NCBI RefSeq assembly: GCF_020164745.1
Contig: NZ_JAIUGV010000004.1
Span: 411,112-475,111, forward strand
Direction: 5' to 3'
Length of the DNA: 64,000 nt
Source of the DNA: Mesorhizobium sp. ES1-4
GTDB taxonomy: Bacteria > Pseudomonadota > Alphaproteobacteria > Rhizobiales > Rhizobiaceae
Shown: in pieces, positions 20,601 to 29,343 of the stretch
How the letters are laid out: every line of letters starts with the position of its first letter
Numbering within the stretch: the stretch's first letter is position 1
The notes under the pieces: generated by a model
Told to the model about the DNA's origin: nothing
What the model saw: only the letters and a program-made list of their open reading frames with translations
Databases searched by the model: none
Made by a program: the position numbers and the translations under genes

Positions 20601-23600
20601 GCCGATCCGCCGAAACCGAGGACCGGCTGCGCATATCGCAGGCGGATATCCATACGCTGCGCACCGTGGCGCGGCGCACCTGGCACTATTTCGAAACCTT
20701 CGTGACGGCGGAACATCACAATCTTCCGCCCGATAATTTCCAGGAAAGCCCGGCGCCCGTTGTGGCGCCGCGCACCTCGCCGACCAATGTCGGCGTCTAC
20801 TTGCTCTCGGTCGTCTCGGCGCGCGATTTCGGCTGGATCAGTCTTTCCGATGCCATCACCCGCATCGACGCCACCATGACGACAATCGAGAGCATGCCGC
20901 GTAGCCGCGGCCATCTCTTCAACTGGTACGACACCACGACCCTGAAGCCACTCTATCCGCTCTATATTTCGGCTGTCGACAGCGGCAATCTCGCGGGTCA
21001 CCTGGTGGCGGTGGCGGCGGCCTGCGCCGAATGGGCGGAAGCCCCTTCCGTCCACCTGCAGGGCGATTTCGAAGGCATTCTCGACACCGTGACCATCCTC
21101 AGCGAAAGCCTCGATGAGCTGCCCGATGACCGCCGTCAGTTGCGCCCGTTGCGCCAACGCCTCGTCGATCGCCTCGACGGTATGCGGCGTGCTGTCGACA
21201 CGATCAAGGCGCAGCCGGAAATGGCCTCGATCCGCACCATCAACCTGGCCGTCCTGGCCGGCGAAATCCGCAAGCTCGCCACTGCCATTCACACCGAGGC
21301 CGCATCGCCGCAGAGTGACGTCATCGTCGACTGGGCGGCAAGGCTCGAAGCCACCTGCGAGGCGCACGTTCACGACGCCCACAGCGACGAAAACGCGGTA
21401 GAGACTCTGCGGGCCAAGCTGGTCACCTTGCGCGAACGCACCCGTCGTTTCGCCTTCGAGATGGAGTTCGCCTTCCTGATGCGGCCGGAGCGCAAGCTTT
21501 TGTCGATCGGCTACAGGGTCGAGGACCATCAGCTCGACGAAAGCTGTTATGACCTTCTGGCCTCCGAAGCGCGGTTGACCAGCCTGTTCGCCATCGCCAA
21601 GGGCGACCTGCCGACCGAGCACTGGTTCAGGCTTGGCCGCCCGATCGTCGAGATCGGTTTCCAGGGCGCGCTGATGTCATGGTCCGGCTCGATGTTCGAG
21701 TACCTGATGCCGCCCTTGGTGATGAAGGAACCGCAAGGCTCGATCCTCAACCAGACGAGCAAGCTGATCATCAAGCGCCAGATGCAGTACGGCCGTCAGA
21801 AGAACGTGCCGTGGGGCATATCGGAAGCGGCCTACAACGCCCGCGACCGCGAACTGACCTATCAGTACACCAATTTTGGCGTGCCGGGGCTTGGACTGAA
21901 GCGTGGCCTTGGCCAGAACACGGTGATCGCGCCTTACGCGACCATCCTGGCGGCGCAGTTCAACCCGCGCGAAGCGGTGCAGAATCTGGCCCGGCTGCGC
22001 GAGATCGGCGCGCTTGGCGCTCACGGCTATTACGATGCGGTCGACTTCACGCCGCAGCGCGTGCCGGAAGGCACCGACCACGCGGTCGTGCTGAATTACT
22101 ATGCCCACCATTCGGGCATGGCGATCGCCGCCGTTGCCGACGCCATCTTCGAAGGTCGCCTGCGCGATCGCTTCCACAGCGATCCGGTCATTGAATCCGC
22201 GGAACTGCTGCTGCAGGAGCGGGCGCCGCGCGACATTCCGACCGCCACCGTCCGCACCGAGGCCGACGAGCGCTCCAAGGACGAAACCGAAACCGAGAGC
22301 CCGGATACACGCATCGTGCTCGATCCCTTGCGGGCGCTGCGTTCGACCAATGTGATGTCGAACGGCCGCTATTCTGTGATGGTGACCGCGACCGGCTCCG
22401 GCTATAGCCGCTGGGGCGATCTTTCCGTCACCCGCTGGCAGCCCGATCCGGTCGAGGATCGGCTTGGCTCCTACATCTTCCTGCGCGATGCCGCCACCGG
22501 CGACTGGTGGTCGGCGACTTCAGAGCCCAGGCGCGCGGCCGAGGAAAAGACGCAGACCCTGTTTTCCGACGACAAGGCGAGCTTCGTGAAATCGGTCGGC
22601 ACGCTGCGCTCCGAGGTGGAATGCATCGTCATCTCCGAGGGTAATGGCGAGGGCCGCCGGATCACGCTCTACAATGAGAGCACATCCGACCGTCACATCG
22701 AAGTGACGTCCTTTGCTGAACTGGTGCTGGGTTCGGAGGCTTCCGACAACGCGCATCCGGCCTTCTCGAAGATGTTCGTGGAAACCGAGATCGCCGCCAA
22801 CAATGGCGCGATCTTCGCCACGCGCCGCAAGCGTGAAACCAGCGAACCCGACGTCACCCTGGTGCATTTCGTCACCGATCCGTCGGGACCGGCGCGTGAT
22901 GCCGAGGCCGAGACCGACAGGCGGGCCTTCATCGGCCGTGGCCGCACCATCGTCGATGCCGCCGCCTTCGATCCGGGTGCCAGGCTTGGCGGCCATTCCG
23001 GCTTCACGCTCGATCCCATCGCGTCGCTGCGCCGTCAGGTGCGCGTGCCCGCCAACAAGAAGGTATCGCTGACCTTCTGGACCGTCGTCGGGGCCAACCG
23101 TGCCGAACTGGAGGAGGCGATAAGCCGTCTCGACCATCAGGAGAGTTTTGCCCGCCAGGCCATGCTTGCATGGACACGCAGCCAGGTGCAGACCCGCCAT
23201 ATGGGCCTCAGCCTCACCGATGCCGCCAATGTGCAGAAACTGGCGCGTTATCTGATCTATCCCGATCCGTTCCTGCGGCTGCCGGCCGAGTCCATCGCCT
23301 CCGGGTTGGGCAAGCAGTCGAGCCTGTGGCCGACCAGCATTTCGGGCGATTACCCGATCTTCCTGGTCAGGATCGGCGACGTTGCCGATCTGGAGATCGT
23401 CGCCCAGGCGTTGCGCTTCCAGGAGTATATGCGCACCCGCGGCATGATGATCGACTTCGTCGTCGTCAACGAGCAGGCTTCGTCCTATGTCCAGGATCTG
23501 CAGCGCGCGGTCGAGACGCTGTGTGAAAACAGCCGCTTGCGCGGCAAGGAACTCGGACCCCGCCAGCACATCTTCGCGGTGCGCCGCGACCTGATGGAGG

Positions 23601-26224
23601 AAACCACCTACAAGACGCTGCTCGCCGTCGCCCGGGTTGTGCTGCATACGCGCAATGGCACCATCTTTGACCAGATCGAGAGGGCCGAGGCAGCCGCACT
23701 GCAGACCCGCGATGGCTTGCAGCCGGCAGGATTGCCGCTTCCGCGCGAAATTCCGACGCCCGCCGCGCAGACGCATGCATTTGCCTCGCAGGCGGTGGCC
23801 GATGCCAGCGCCGATGGCTCCGGTCTCAACCAATGGAACGGTTTCGGTGGATTCGATGGCGACGGCCGGCACTATGTGGTGCGCCTGGCTGGCCAGCGCA
23901 CCACCCCGCAGCCCTGGATCAACGTCGTCTCCAACGCCTCGTTCGGCTTCCATACCTCGGCCGAGGGGGCTGCCTTCACCTGGAGCCGCAACAGCCGCGA
24001 CTACCAGTTGACGCCATGGTCGAACGATCCGGTTTCGAACCGGCCGGGCGAGGGCGTCTACATCTACGACCAGGCCAGCGGCAAGGCGTTCTCCCCGCTC
24101 GCCGCGGTGGTGCGAGATCCCTCGATGACCTACGAGGCCTGGCATGGGCAGGGATTCTCGACTTTCCGCTCGAAGCGTGGACCGTTGTCGATGGACCTGA
24201 CCCATGTCGTCGATCCCGTCGATCCGGTGAAGATCACGCGGCTGCGCATCCAGAATTCCGGCTCGGTGCCGGCCCGGCTGCGCGTCTATGCCTACGCCGA
24301 ATGGGTTCTTGGCGGGCACCGGTCGCGCACCGCGGCAACCATAGTGCCGTCGCGCGACGGTGCCACCGGTGCGTTGCTGGCGCAAAATCCATACGGGCTC
24401 GATTTCAGCGAGCGGGTGGCCTTCCTCGCCGCCGACGCCGGCGTCCACTCGGTGACATCAGACCGGGCCGAGTTCCTCGGCCGGCACGGGTCCAGCGAGT
24501 GGCCGCAGGCGGTGCTGAGCGGCGCGCCCCTGTCGGGCCGCGTCGAGGCCGGAGATGATCCTTGCGCGGCGATCGCCCGCGACATCGAGATTCAGGCTGG
24601 CGGCGACGTCACGCTTGTCTGGCTGCTCGGCGATGCCGAGTCCCCGGCGCAAGCGAGCGCGCTGGTGCAGAAGCACCGGAGCAAGGATTTCGACCAGCGG
24701 CTGGCCGACAATGAGCGCGAATGGCGCGCCTTTCTCGACACCATCCAGGTCGAGACGCCGGACAAGGCGCTCGATGCGATGGTCAATCACTGGCTGCCTT
24801 ATCAGAGCCTTGCCTGCCGCATCCGCGCCCGCTCGGCTTTCTATCAGGCAAGCGGCGCCTTCGGGTTCCGCGACCAGTTGCAGGACACGCTCGCTTTGCT
24901 GGCGCATGATCCGACGCTGGCGCGCGACCAGATCCTCAACGCCGCGCGGCGGCAGTTCCCGGAGGGCGACGTGCAGCATTGGTGGCTGCCGCGCACCGGG
25001 GCCGGCGTGCGCACCCTGATCTCTGACGACGTGGTGTGGCTCGCCCACGCCACGGCCCGCTATCTCATGGTGACCGGCGACGCCGCGATCCTGAAGGAGC
25101 AACTGCCTTTCCTCGACGGACAGGCACTGGGTGAAGGCGAGCACGACGCCTTCTTCACCCCGGAAATCTCGAAGAAGACAGTTTCTCTCTATGATCACTG
25201 CGCGCGTGCACTCGACCTTGCCATCAAGCGCAGCAGTCCAGCCGGCCTGCCGTTGATCCTTGGCGGCGACTGGAACGACGGCATGAACCGTGTCGGCGAG
25301 CACGGCAAAGGCGAGAGCGTGTGGCTGGGCTGGTTCCTGCTGAAGACGCTGGGCGACTTCGCCGCGGTCGCCAGGACCGAGGGCGATACCAAGCGCGCAC
25401 AGGCATGGTCAAAGCATGCCGATACGCTGAAGCGGGCGCTCGAAAGCACGGCATGGGACGGCGAATGGTATCGGCGCGGCAGTTTCGATGACGGCACGCC
25501 CCTGGGGTCGCGTACATCCCAGGAATGCAAGATCGATTCCATCGCCCAGTCCTGGAGCGTGCTTTCGGGCGAGGGCGACCCGGCGCGGTCGAAGACGGCG
25601 ATGCAGCAGGCGACGAAGCTGCTCGTCGACGATCAACTCAAGATCGTCAAGCTGTTCACGCCACCCTTCTCGAAGACGCAGAGGGATCCTGGTTACATCA
25701 AGAGCTATCCGCCCGGCGTGCGCGAGAATGGCGGTCAGTACACCCACGCCGCCACCTGGTTCGTCATTGCGCTCGCGGAGATGGGGCAGACCGATGAAGC
25801 CTATCGCTGCTTCTCGATGCTGAACCCGGTCAATCATGCGTTCGACGAGGCCTCGACCGAGCACTACCGCGTGGAACCCTATGTGGTGGCGGCCGATATC
25901 TATGCCGGGGACGACAAGGGCGGGCGCGGCGGCTGGACGTGGTACACCGGCTCGGCGGGCTGGCTTTATCGGGCGGCGGTCGAAGGCATCCTGGGCATCG
26001 AACGGCGGGGCAAGCAGATCACGTTCCGGCCGAGGCTGCCCAGCCATTGGGATGGCTACCAGGCTTCGCTCAAGATGCTGGGCGCCGAGATCAAGGTCCA
26101 GGTCATTCGCGACAAAAAGGCCAAGACGATCTCGCTCGAAGTCAATGGTTCGAAGACGAAATCGGCGTCCTTTGAACCCAAAGCTGGTTCTCAGACCGAG
26201 GTCTTGGTCAAGATACCGGCGTAA
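17636..26224 (+). CDS. ndvB: Cyclic beta-1,2-glucan synthase
   Basis: A giant inner-membrane glycosyltransferase of about 2862 residues (family members are about 2830). It polymerises UDP-glucose onto itself, sets chain length by phosphorolysis and cyclises the chain. A cytoplasmic N-terminal region is followed by membrane segments near residues 420-480 and, after the GT84 transferase domain, near 820-990. The transferase acidic motif is D635-A-D637 (MTLDADTRT), with RWARGDWQ further on. The C-terminal part has GH94 glucan-phosphorylase features, including GGDWNDGMN with D2548 at the acid position. Cyclic glucans act in hypo-osmotic adaptation and plant or animal infection. The exporter ndvA follows. 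ATG 17636 was chosen over GTG 17594. Confidence 0.97.
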   Translation: MNIQTNPAQIEKTSASFPAITEEPIRSTYLPEERLRLLGESLAKGDLADLFGLIPFDFQARVRDSARKILEVYRSTNAAQARGETITPAAQWLLDNNYLIEETIFQVKRDLPRRFYRQLPTLKLPDGGTVPRALALAWTYVAHSDSSVSATMFKAIVQGFQSVEPLKIGELWALPSLLRFVLIENLRRLAVRVNRTRQMRQIANDVADKVLATDDNPDRQAILAKFGAHAHDTTFATQLLYRLRDGSQNAGRALEWLEAELEKTGSDAEEIIISEHQTLSSGNVTTGNIVRGLRLINDVDWTVWFEGVSRIDTVLRERTDFAALDFFSRDQYRTAIEELARRSSLSEYRVAEKAIELAGHAVGETVPESGEGLDAEAASAHTDVGFYVVGPRRLELEKAIGYRPTISQTVKRTFAKTGWLGIVVPVFALTVLLLVLSGNALSNLGLSVPSIVLMLALFAVPASEGALAFFNTVVSLFLKPTRLIGYDYRHGVPPEARTLVVVPSLIGSRDDVEENIRNIEVHYLANLADEIHFALLSDWPDSKIEVDAADTEILDFARAEIARLNARYPSDGAPRFYILHRRRLYNAAQGCWMGWERKRGKLHELDLLLRGDSDTTFLPLEVPLPEKVVHVMTLDADTRTTRDAVSSLVGKLCHPLNRPHFDATRRVVTAGYTILQPRITASLTSGDEASFFQRVFSANRGLDPYVFAVSDLYQDVFSDGSFTGKGLYHVDAFEAALQGRIEENTILSHDLLEGALARAALVTDVELVEDYPTRYSVDASRHHRWARGDWQLLGYIFNPRSGVPALSRWKMVDNLRRSLTPIFWVMAAIAGWTLLPFTQAAQWQALLILSLFMAPTFDVVNAILPKSGDQTPRGHFSALARDVAFGTAMVALKIVLMAHNAWMMGDAIVRTIYRLFVSRQNLLEWRTASQAHKAGDNDVGSYYGMMYGAVIIGFVGLAIPVLADSTGAFVAFFFALFWIGSPAIASWISRSAETEDRLRISQADIHTLRTVARRTWHYFETFVTAEHHNLPPDNFQESPAPVVAPRTSPTNVGVYLLSVVSARDFGWISLSDAITRIDATMTTIESMPRSRGHLFNWYDTTTLKPLYPLYISAVDSGNLAGHLVAVAAACAEWAEAPSVHLQGDFEGILDTVTILSESLDELPDDRRQLRPLRQRLVDRLDGMRRAVDTIKAQPEMASIRTINLAVLAGEIRKLATAIHTEAASPQSDVIVDWAARLEATCEAHVHDAHSDENAVETLRAKLVTLRERTRRFAFEMEFAFLMRPERKLLSIGYRVEDHQLDESCYDLLASEARLTSLFAIAKGDLPTEHWFRLGRPIVEIGFQGALMSWSGSMFEYLMPPLVMKEPQGSILNQTSKLIIKRQMQYGRQKNVPWGISEAAYNARDRELTYQYTNFGVPGLGLKRGLGQNTVIAPYATILAAQFNPREAVQNLARLREIGALGAHGYYDAVDFTPQRVPEGTDHAVVLNYYAHHSGMAIAAVADAIFEGRLRDRFHSDPVIESAELLLQERAPRDIPTATVRTEADERSKDETETESPDTRIVLDPLRALRSTNVMSNGRYSVMVTATGSGYSRWGDLSVTRWQPDPVEDRLGSYIFLRDAATGDWWSATSEPRRAAEEKTQTLFSDDKASFVKSVGTLRSEVECIVISEGNGEGRRITLYNESTSDRHIEVTSFAELVLGSEASDNAHPAFSKMFVETEIAANNGAIFATRRKRETSEPDVTLVHFVTDPSGPARDAEAETDRRAFIGRGRTIVDAAAFDPGARLGGHSGFTLDPIASLRRQVRVPANKKVSLTFWTVVGANRAELEEAISRLDHQESFARQAMLAWTRSQVQTRHMGLSLTDAANVQKLARYLIYPDPFLRLPAESIASGLGKQSSLWPTSISGDYPIFLVRIGDVADLEIVAQALRFQEYMRTRGMMIDFVVVNEQASSYVQDLQRAVETLCENSRLRGKELGPRQHIFAVRRDLMEETTYKTLLAVARVVLHTRNGTIFDQIERAEAAALQTRDGLQPAGLPLPREIPTPAAQTHAFASQAVADASADGSGLNQWNGFGGFDGDGRHYVVRLAGQRTTPQPWINVVSNASFGFHTSAEGAAFTWSRNSRDYQLTPWSNDPVSNRPGEGVYIYDQASGKAFSPLAAVVRDPSMTYEAWHGQGFSTFRSKRGPLSMDLTHVVDPVDPVKITRLRIQNSGSVPARLRVYAYAEWVLGGHRSRTAATIVPSRDGATGALLAQNPYGLDFSERVAFLAADAGVHSVTSDRAEFLGRHGSSEWPQAVLSGAPLSGRVEAGDDPCAAIARDIEIQAGGDVTLVWLLGDAESPAQASALVQKHRSKDFDQRLADNEREWRAFLDTIQVETPDKALDAMVNHWLPYQSLACRIRARSAFYQASGAFGFRDQLQDTLALLAHDPTLARDQILNAARRQFPEGDVQHWWLPRTGAGVRTLISDDVVWLAHATARYLMVTGDAAILKEQLPFLDGQALGEGEHDAFFTPEISKKTVSLYDHCARALDLAIKRSSPAGLPLILGGDWNDGMNRVGEHGKGESVWLGWFLLKTLGDFAAVARTEGDTKRAQAWSKHADTLKRALESTAWDGEWYRRGSFDDGTPLGSRTSQECKIDSIAQSWSVLSGEGDPARSKTAMQQATKLLVDDQLKIVKLFTPPFSKTQRDPGYIKSYPPGVRENGGQYTHAATWFVIALAEMGQTDEAYRCFSMLNPVNHAFDEASTEHYRVEPYVVAADIYAGDDKGGRGGWTWYTGSAGWLYRAAVEGILGIERRGKQITFRPRLPSHWDGYQASLKMLGAEIKVQVIRDKKAKTISLEVNGSKTKSASFEPKAGSQTEVLVKIPA

Positions 26225-26590
26225 AATCAACGGCTTGGCTCAGAGAGGCGCGCTTCCCTCGGGACGTGCGCCGCGGCGACTTAGTTACTTGGGCGCCGTC
26301 TGAAAGGGCTGCGCCAAACAACCCCGGAATCAACCACGCAGGCCGGCGGTGATTAAAAATGTGGCACTGCTCGACCGCTGCCATGATTTTGCCGCAAGGC
26401 TGACATTTCACCTTTTATCTCAAACTGTTAGATGATCACGCCAGATTTCGTATCGTCGTCATCTTTTGTTCGCTAAATGGGAACGGAAGCGATAGACGGG
26501 CATTGTTTTGCGACGCATCGACCGTTACGTGTCAGGAAATGGTGCAGTGCACAATATTGGGCACAATAGAAAGTTGGCGGAGTAGCTGAA
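26225..26590. promoter_or_regulatory. Intergenic region before ndvA
   Basis: 366 bases with no gene. The 8-mer GCACAATA occurs twice, at 26549-26556 and 26561-26568, 12 bases apart and 22 bases before the ndvA start, a possible regulator site. GGAAC at 26480 with CATT after 16 bases is a poor match to an EcfG promoter. No clear terminator for ndvB was found. Confidence 0.35.
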
Positions 26591-28363
26591 GTGTCACTTC
26601 TGCAGATCTATTTGAGAGCGCTGGGGTATCTGGCCGCCGATAAGAAGCGCGTCGCGCTGATCTGTGCGGCCAACGTCGCGCTTGCAGCCATCGCCATCCT
26701 TGAGCCGATCCTTCTAGGCCGGGTAATCGGCGCCATTTCCGAAAAAGGTCCGGTGTTTTCGACGCTCGCGGTCTGGGCAGCTCTCGGGCTCTTCAATGTC
26801 ATAGCTTTCGTGCTGGTGGCGCGTGGCGCCGACCGCTTCGCCCATGCCCGTCGTTCGGAGGTGTTGTGCCAGTCCTTCGAGCGCGTAATCACCATGCCGC
26901 TCGCCTGGCATCACCAGCGCGGCACGTCCAATTCGCTTCACACGCTGCTGCGCGCCGTTGAAACCCTTTTCAGCTTGTGGCTCGAATTCATGCGCGTGCA
27001 TCTTTCGACCGCCATCGCGCTCGTTCTGCTGGTGCCCACCGCACTTGCCATGGACGTCCGCATGTCCATCGTTTTGCTCGGCCTTGGCGTGCTTTACGTT
27101 GGCATCGGCCGTATCGTCATGCGCCGCACCAAGTCCGGGCAAACCGCCGTCGAGCGTCACTATCATAATGTCTTTGCGCATGTGACCGACAGCGTCAGCA
27201 ACGTCGCCGTGCTGCAGAGCTATAACCGCATCGGCCATGAGACGGCGACGTTGAAGCGTTACGTCAAGGGCCTGCTCGATGCGCAGAATCCTGTGCTCGA
27301 CTGGTGGGCGATCGCCAATGCGCTGAACCGCCTGTCATCGACCATCTCGATGATGATCGTGCTGTCGATCGGCGCTTATCTCGTGACCCGTGGCCAGCTC
27401 CGCGTCGGCGACGTCGTCGCCTTCACCGGCTTCGCCGGAATGCTGATTGCCCGTCTCGATCAGATGTCGGCCTTTACCACCCAGATTTCCGAGGCGCGCG
27501 CCAAGCTCGAGGACTTCTATCGCCTTGAAGACTCGGCTGCCGACACTGCCGAGCCGGACGGCCTGCGCGACCTTGCCAGCGTCACCGGCCATGTCCGTTT
27601 CGAGGATGTCAGCTTCGAGTTCGCCAATTCCGGGCAGGGCGTCAGCGATATATCCTTCGAGGTCCAGGCGGGCCAGACCGTCGCCATCGTCGGGCCGACG
27701 GGTGCGGGCAAGACCACGCTCATCAATTTGCTGCAGCGCGTCTTCTCGCCGTCCAGCGGCCGTATTCTGATCGATGGCATCGATACCCGCACCGTGACCC
27801 GCAAGTCGCTGCGCCATTCGATCGCCACAGTGTTCCAGGATGCCGGGCTCCTCAACCGTTCCATCGAGGACAACATTCGCGTCGGCCGTGCCGATGCGAC
27901 CAACGACGAGATCCATGCCGCCGCCGCCGCGGCCGCGGCGCAGGATTTCATCCTGGCCAAGAGCAATGGCTACGACACGGTGGTCGGCGAACGCGGCGGC
28001 CAGCTGTCGGGTGGCGAGCGCCAGCGCATCGCCATTGCCCGCGCGGTGCTGAAGGATGCCCCGATCCTGGTGCTCGACGAGGCGACCAGCGCGCTCGACG
28101 TCGAGACCGAGGACCGCGTCAAGGAAGCGATCGACGAACTCAGGCGTGACCGCACCACCTTCATCATCGCCCACCGCCTGACCACCGTCCGCGACGCTGA
28201 TCTGGTCGTGTTCATGGACAAGGGCAGGGTGGTCGAGATGGGTGGCTTCGCCGAACTGTCGCTGCGCAACGGACGTTTCGCCAGTCTGCTGCGAGCCGGT
28301 GGCCTGCTCAACGACGAGGAGGTCCGTCGCCTCAGCCGCTCCGTGCAGGGCGAGGCTGCCTGA
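26591..28363 (+). CDS. ndvA: Beta-(1,2)-glucan export ATP-binding/permease protein
   Basis: Half-transporter ABC exporter of 590 residues that moves cyclic beta-1,2-glucan to the periplasm. The N-terminal half has about six membrane helices. The ATPase domain shows GPTGAGKTT, LSGGERQR and ILVLDEATSALD in order. The N terminus MSLLQIYLRALGYLA matches known NdvA proteins and comes from a GTG start at 26591, with GGCGGAG seven bases upstream. It lies on the same strand as ndvB, 366 bases after it. Confidence 0.97.
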   Translation: MSLLQIYLRALGYLAADKKRVALICAANVALAAIAILEPILLGRVIGAISEKGPVFSTLAVWAALGLFNVIAFVLVARGADRFAHARRSEVLCQSFERVITMPLAWHHQRGTSNSLHTLLRAVETLFSLWLEFMRVHLSTAIALVLLVPTALAMDVRMSIVLLGLGVLYVGIGRIVMRRTKSGQTAVERHYHNVFAHVTDSVSNVAVLQSYNRIGHETATLKRYVKGLLDAQNPVLDWWAIANALNRLSSTISMMIVLSIGAYLVTRGQLRVGDVVAFTGFAGMLIARLDQMSAFTTQISEARAKLEDFYRLEDSAADTAEPDGLRDLASVTGHVRFEDVSFEFANSGQGVSDISFEVQAGQTVAIVGPTGAGKTTLINLLQRVFSPSSGRILIDGIDTRTVTRKSLRHSIATVFQDAGLLNRSIEDNIRVGRADATNDEIHAAAAAAAAQDFILAKSNGYDTVVGERGGQLSGGERQRIAIARAVLKDAPILVLDEATSALDVETEDRVKEAIDELRRDRTTFIIAHRLTTVRDADLVVFMDKGRVVEMGGFAELSLRNGRFASLLRAGGLLNDEEVRRLSRSVQGEAA

Positions 28364-28378
28364 GCCGTCAATGGTTCT

Positions 28379-28401
28379 GCCTCCTCCCGACGGGAGAAGG
28401 C
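28379..28401. terminator. Hairpin after ndvA
   Basis: GCCT-c-CTCCCG faces CGGGAG-a-AGGC around a single-base loop, 16 bases after the ndvA stop. The stem is GC-rich with one mismatched pair and no T-run, so it may act as a weak terminator or belong to a dispersed palindrome family. Confidence 0.4.
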
Positions 28402-28461
28402 GAGGCCTGCGACATCGCCGCTCGATTGCCCTGAAGGCGCCGGCGGTCTATGTAAAGTCGT

Positions 28462-29223
28462 ATGAGTGACACCACCTCACGCTTGGGCGGCTGGACCGAT
28501 CTTGCCAATCCGACGCGGTTCGTCGGGCTGGCCGACAAGCTTGTGCCGTGGTTGGCGGCGCTCGCCGCACTCGTCCTTGTGGTCGGCCTGTACATGAGCT
28601 TCACAGCGCCGGAGGATTTCCAGCAAGGCATCACGGTGCGCATCATGTACATCCATGTGCCTTTCGCCTGGCTCGCCATGATGTGCTACACGCTGATGGC
28701 GGTCTCTGCCCTCGGCACGCTGGTCTGGCGCCACCCTCTGGCCGATGTCGCCCTGAAATCGGCAGCCCCCATAGGCGCCGTCTTCACCGCGCTGGCGCTG
28801 ATCACCGGTTCGATCTGGGGCAAGCCCATGTGGGGCACCTGGTGGGTTTGGGACGCAAGGCTGACTTCGGTGTTCGTGCTCTTCCTGATGTATCTCGGCA
28901 TCATCGCGCTGACCCGTGCGCTCGACGATGCCAGCCGCGCCGCCTGGGCCGCCGCCATCATCACGCTGGTCGGCTTCATCAACATTCCGATCATCAAGTT
29001 CTCGGTCGACTGGTGGAACACGCTGCACCAACCGGCCTCGGTGTTCAGGCTCGGCGGTCCGACCATCGACCCCAGCCTGCTATGGCCGTTGCTGGTGATG
29101 GCCGCCGGATTCACCGTGCTGTTCTTCACGCTGCATCTGATGGCCATGCGCACCGAAATCCGCCGCCGGCGCGTCATCGCCATGCGCCGTGTCGCAGCGC
29201 GGCAGGCCGAGCGTCCGGCCTAA
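28462..29223 (+). CDS. ccmC: Heme exporter/chaperone-loading protein CcmC
   Basis: Inner-membrane protein of the cytochrome c maturation system I that delivers heme to CcmE. It has 253 residues and about six membrane helices. The periplasmic WWD loop is complete (GKPMWGTWWVWDARLTS, residues 120-136), and the two heme-ligand histidines flank it at H65 (YIHVPFAW) and H189 (NTLHQPAS). The usual neighbours ccmA, ccmB, ccmD and ccmG are absent on both sides, so it stands alone here between ndvA and a dispersed repeat. Confidence 0.93.
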   Translation: MSDTTSRLGGWTDLANPTRFVGLADKLVPWLAALAALVLVVGLYMSFTAPEDFQQGITVRIMYIHVPFAWLAMMCYTLMAVSALGTLVWRHPLADVALKSAAPIGAVFTALALITGSIWGKPMWGTWWVWDARLTSVFVLFLMYLGIIALTRALDDASRAAWAAAIITLVGFINIPIIKFSVDWWNTLHQPASVFRLGGPTIDPSLLWPLLVMAAGFTVLFFTLHLMAMRTEIRRRRVIAMRRVAARQAERPA

Positions 29224-29237
29224 CTCTTTGTTTTCAC

Positions 29238-29281
29238 GCAATTCCGGACGGAAAACCGCTACGCACTTTTCCTGGAATTGC
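29238..29281. repeat. Dispersed intergenic palindrome, copy 1
   Basis: GCAATTCC (29238-29245) faces GGAATTGC (29274-29281). Inside these arms GGAAAA (29250-29255) faces TTTTCC, so the whole can fold as a long hairpin. CTCTAGAA follows directly. A related copy lies at 61031-61075, with the same arms, interior and TCTAGAA-type flank. This looks like a REP/BIME-like element of the genome. Confidence 0.8.
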
Positions 29282-29292
29282 TCTAGAAGCCG

Positions 29293-29324
29293 GAAGATTT
29301 CAGGTCGAGTCGACTGAAATCTTC
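29293..29324. repeat. Second hairpin abutting repeat copy 1
   Basis: GAAGATTTCAG (29293-29303) and CTGAAATCTTC (29314-29324) are perfect 11-bp inverted arms around a 10-base loop. The hairpin lies between the convergent ccmC and D-threonine aldolase-like genes, ends close to another CTCTAGAA, and may act as a bidirectional terminator or be part of a composite repeat. Confidence 0.7.
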
Positions 29325-29343
29325 GACGTCATGCTCTAGAAAT

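Noticed and set aside
19679..24448. Long minus-strand open frames within ndvB (about 640 codons each)
   Set aside because: They are antisense to a strongly conserved gene, have no recognisable domains, and are the kind of open frame high-GC codon use produces.
26480..26504. EcfG-like promoter (GGAAC-N16-CATT) before ndvA
   Set aside because: It also lacks the GTT of the -10 element and ndvA has no other stress-island link.
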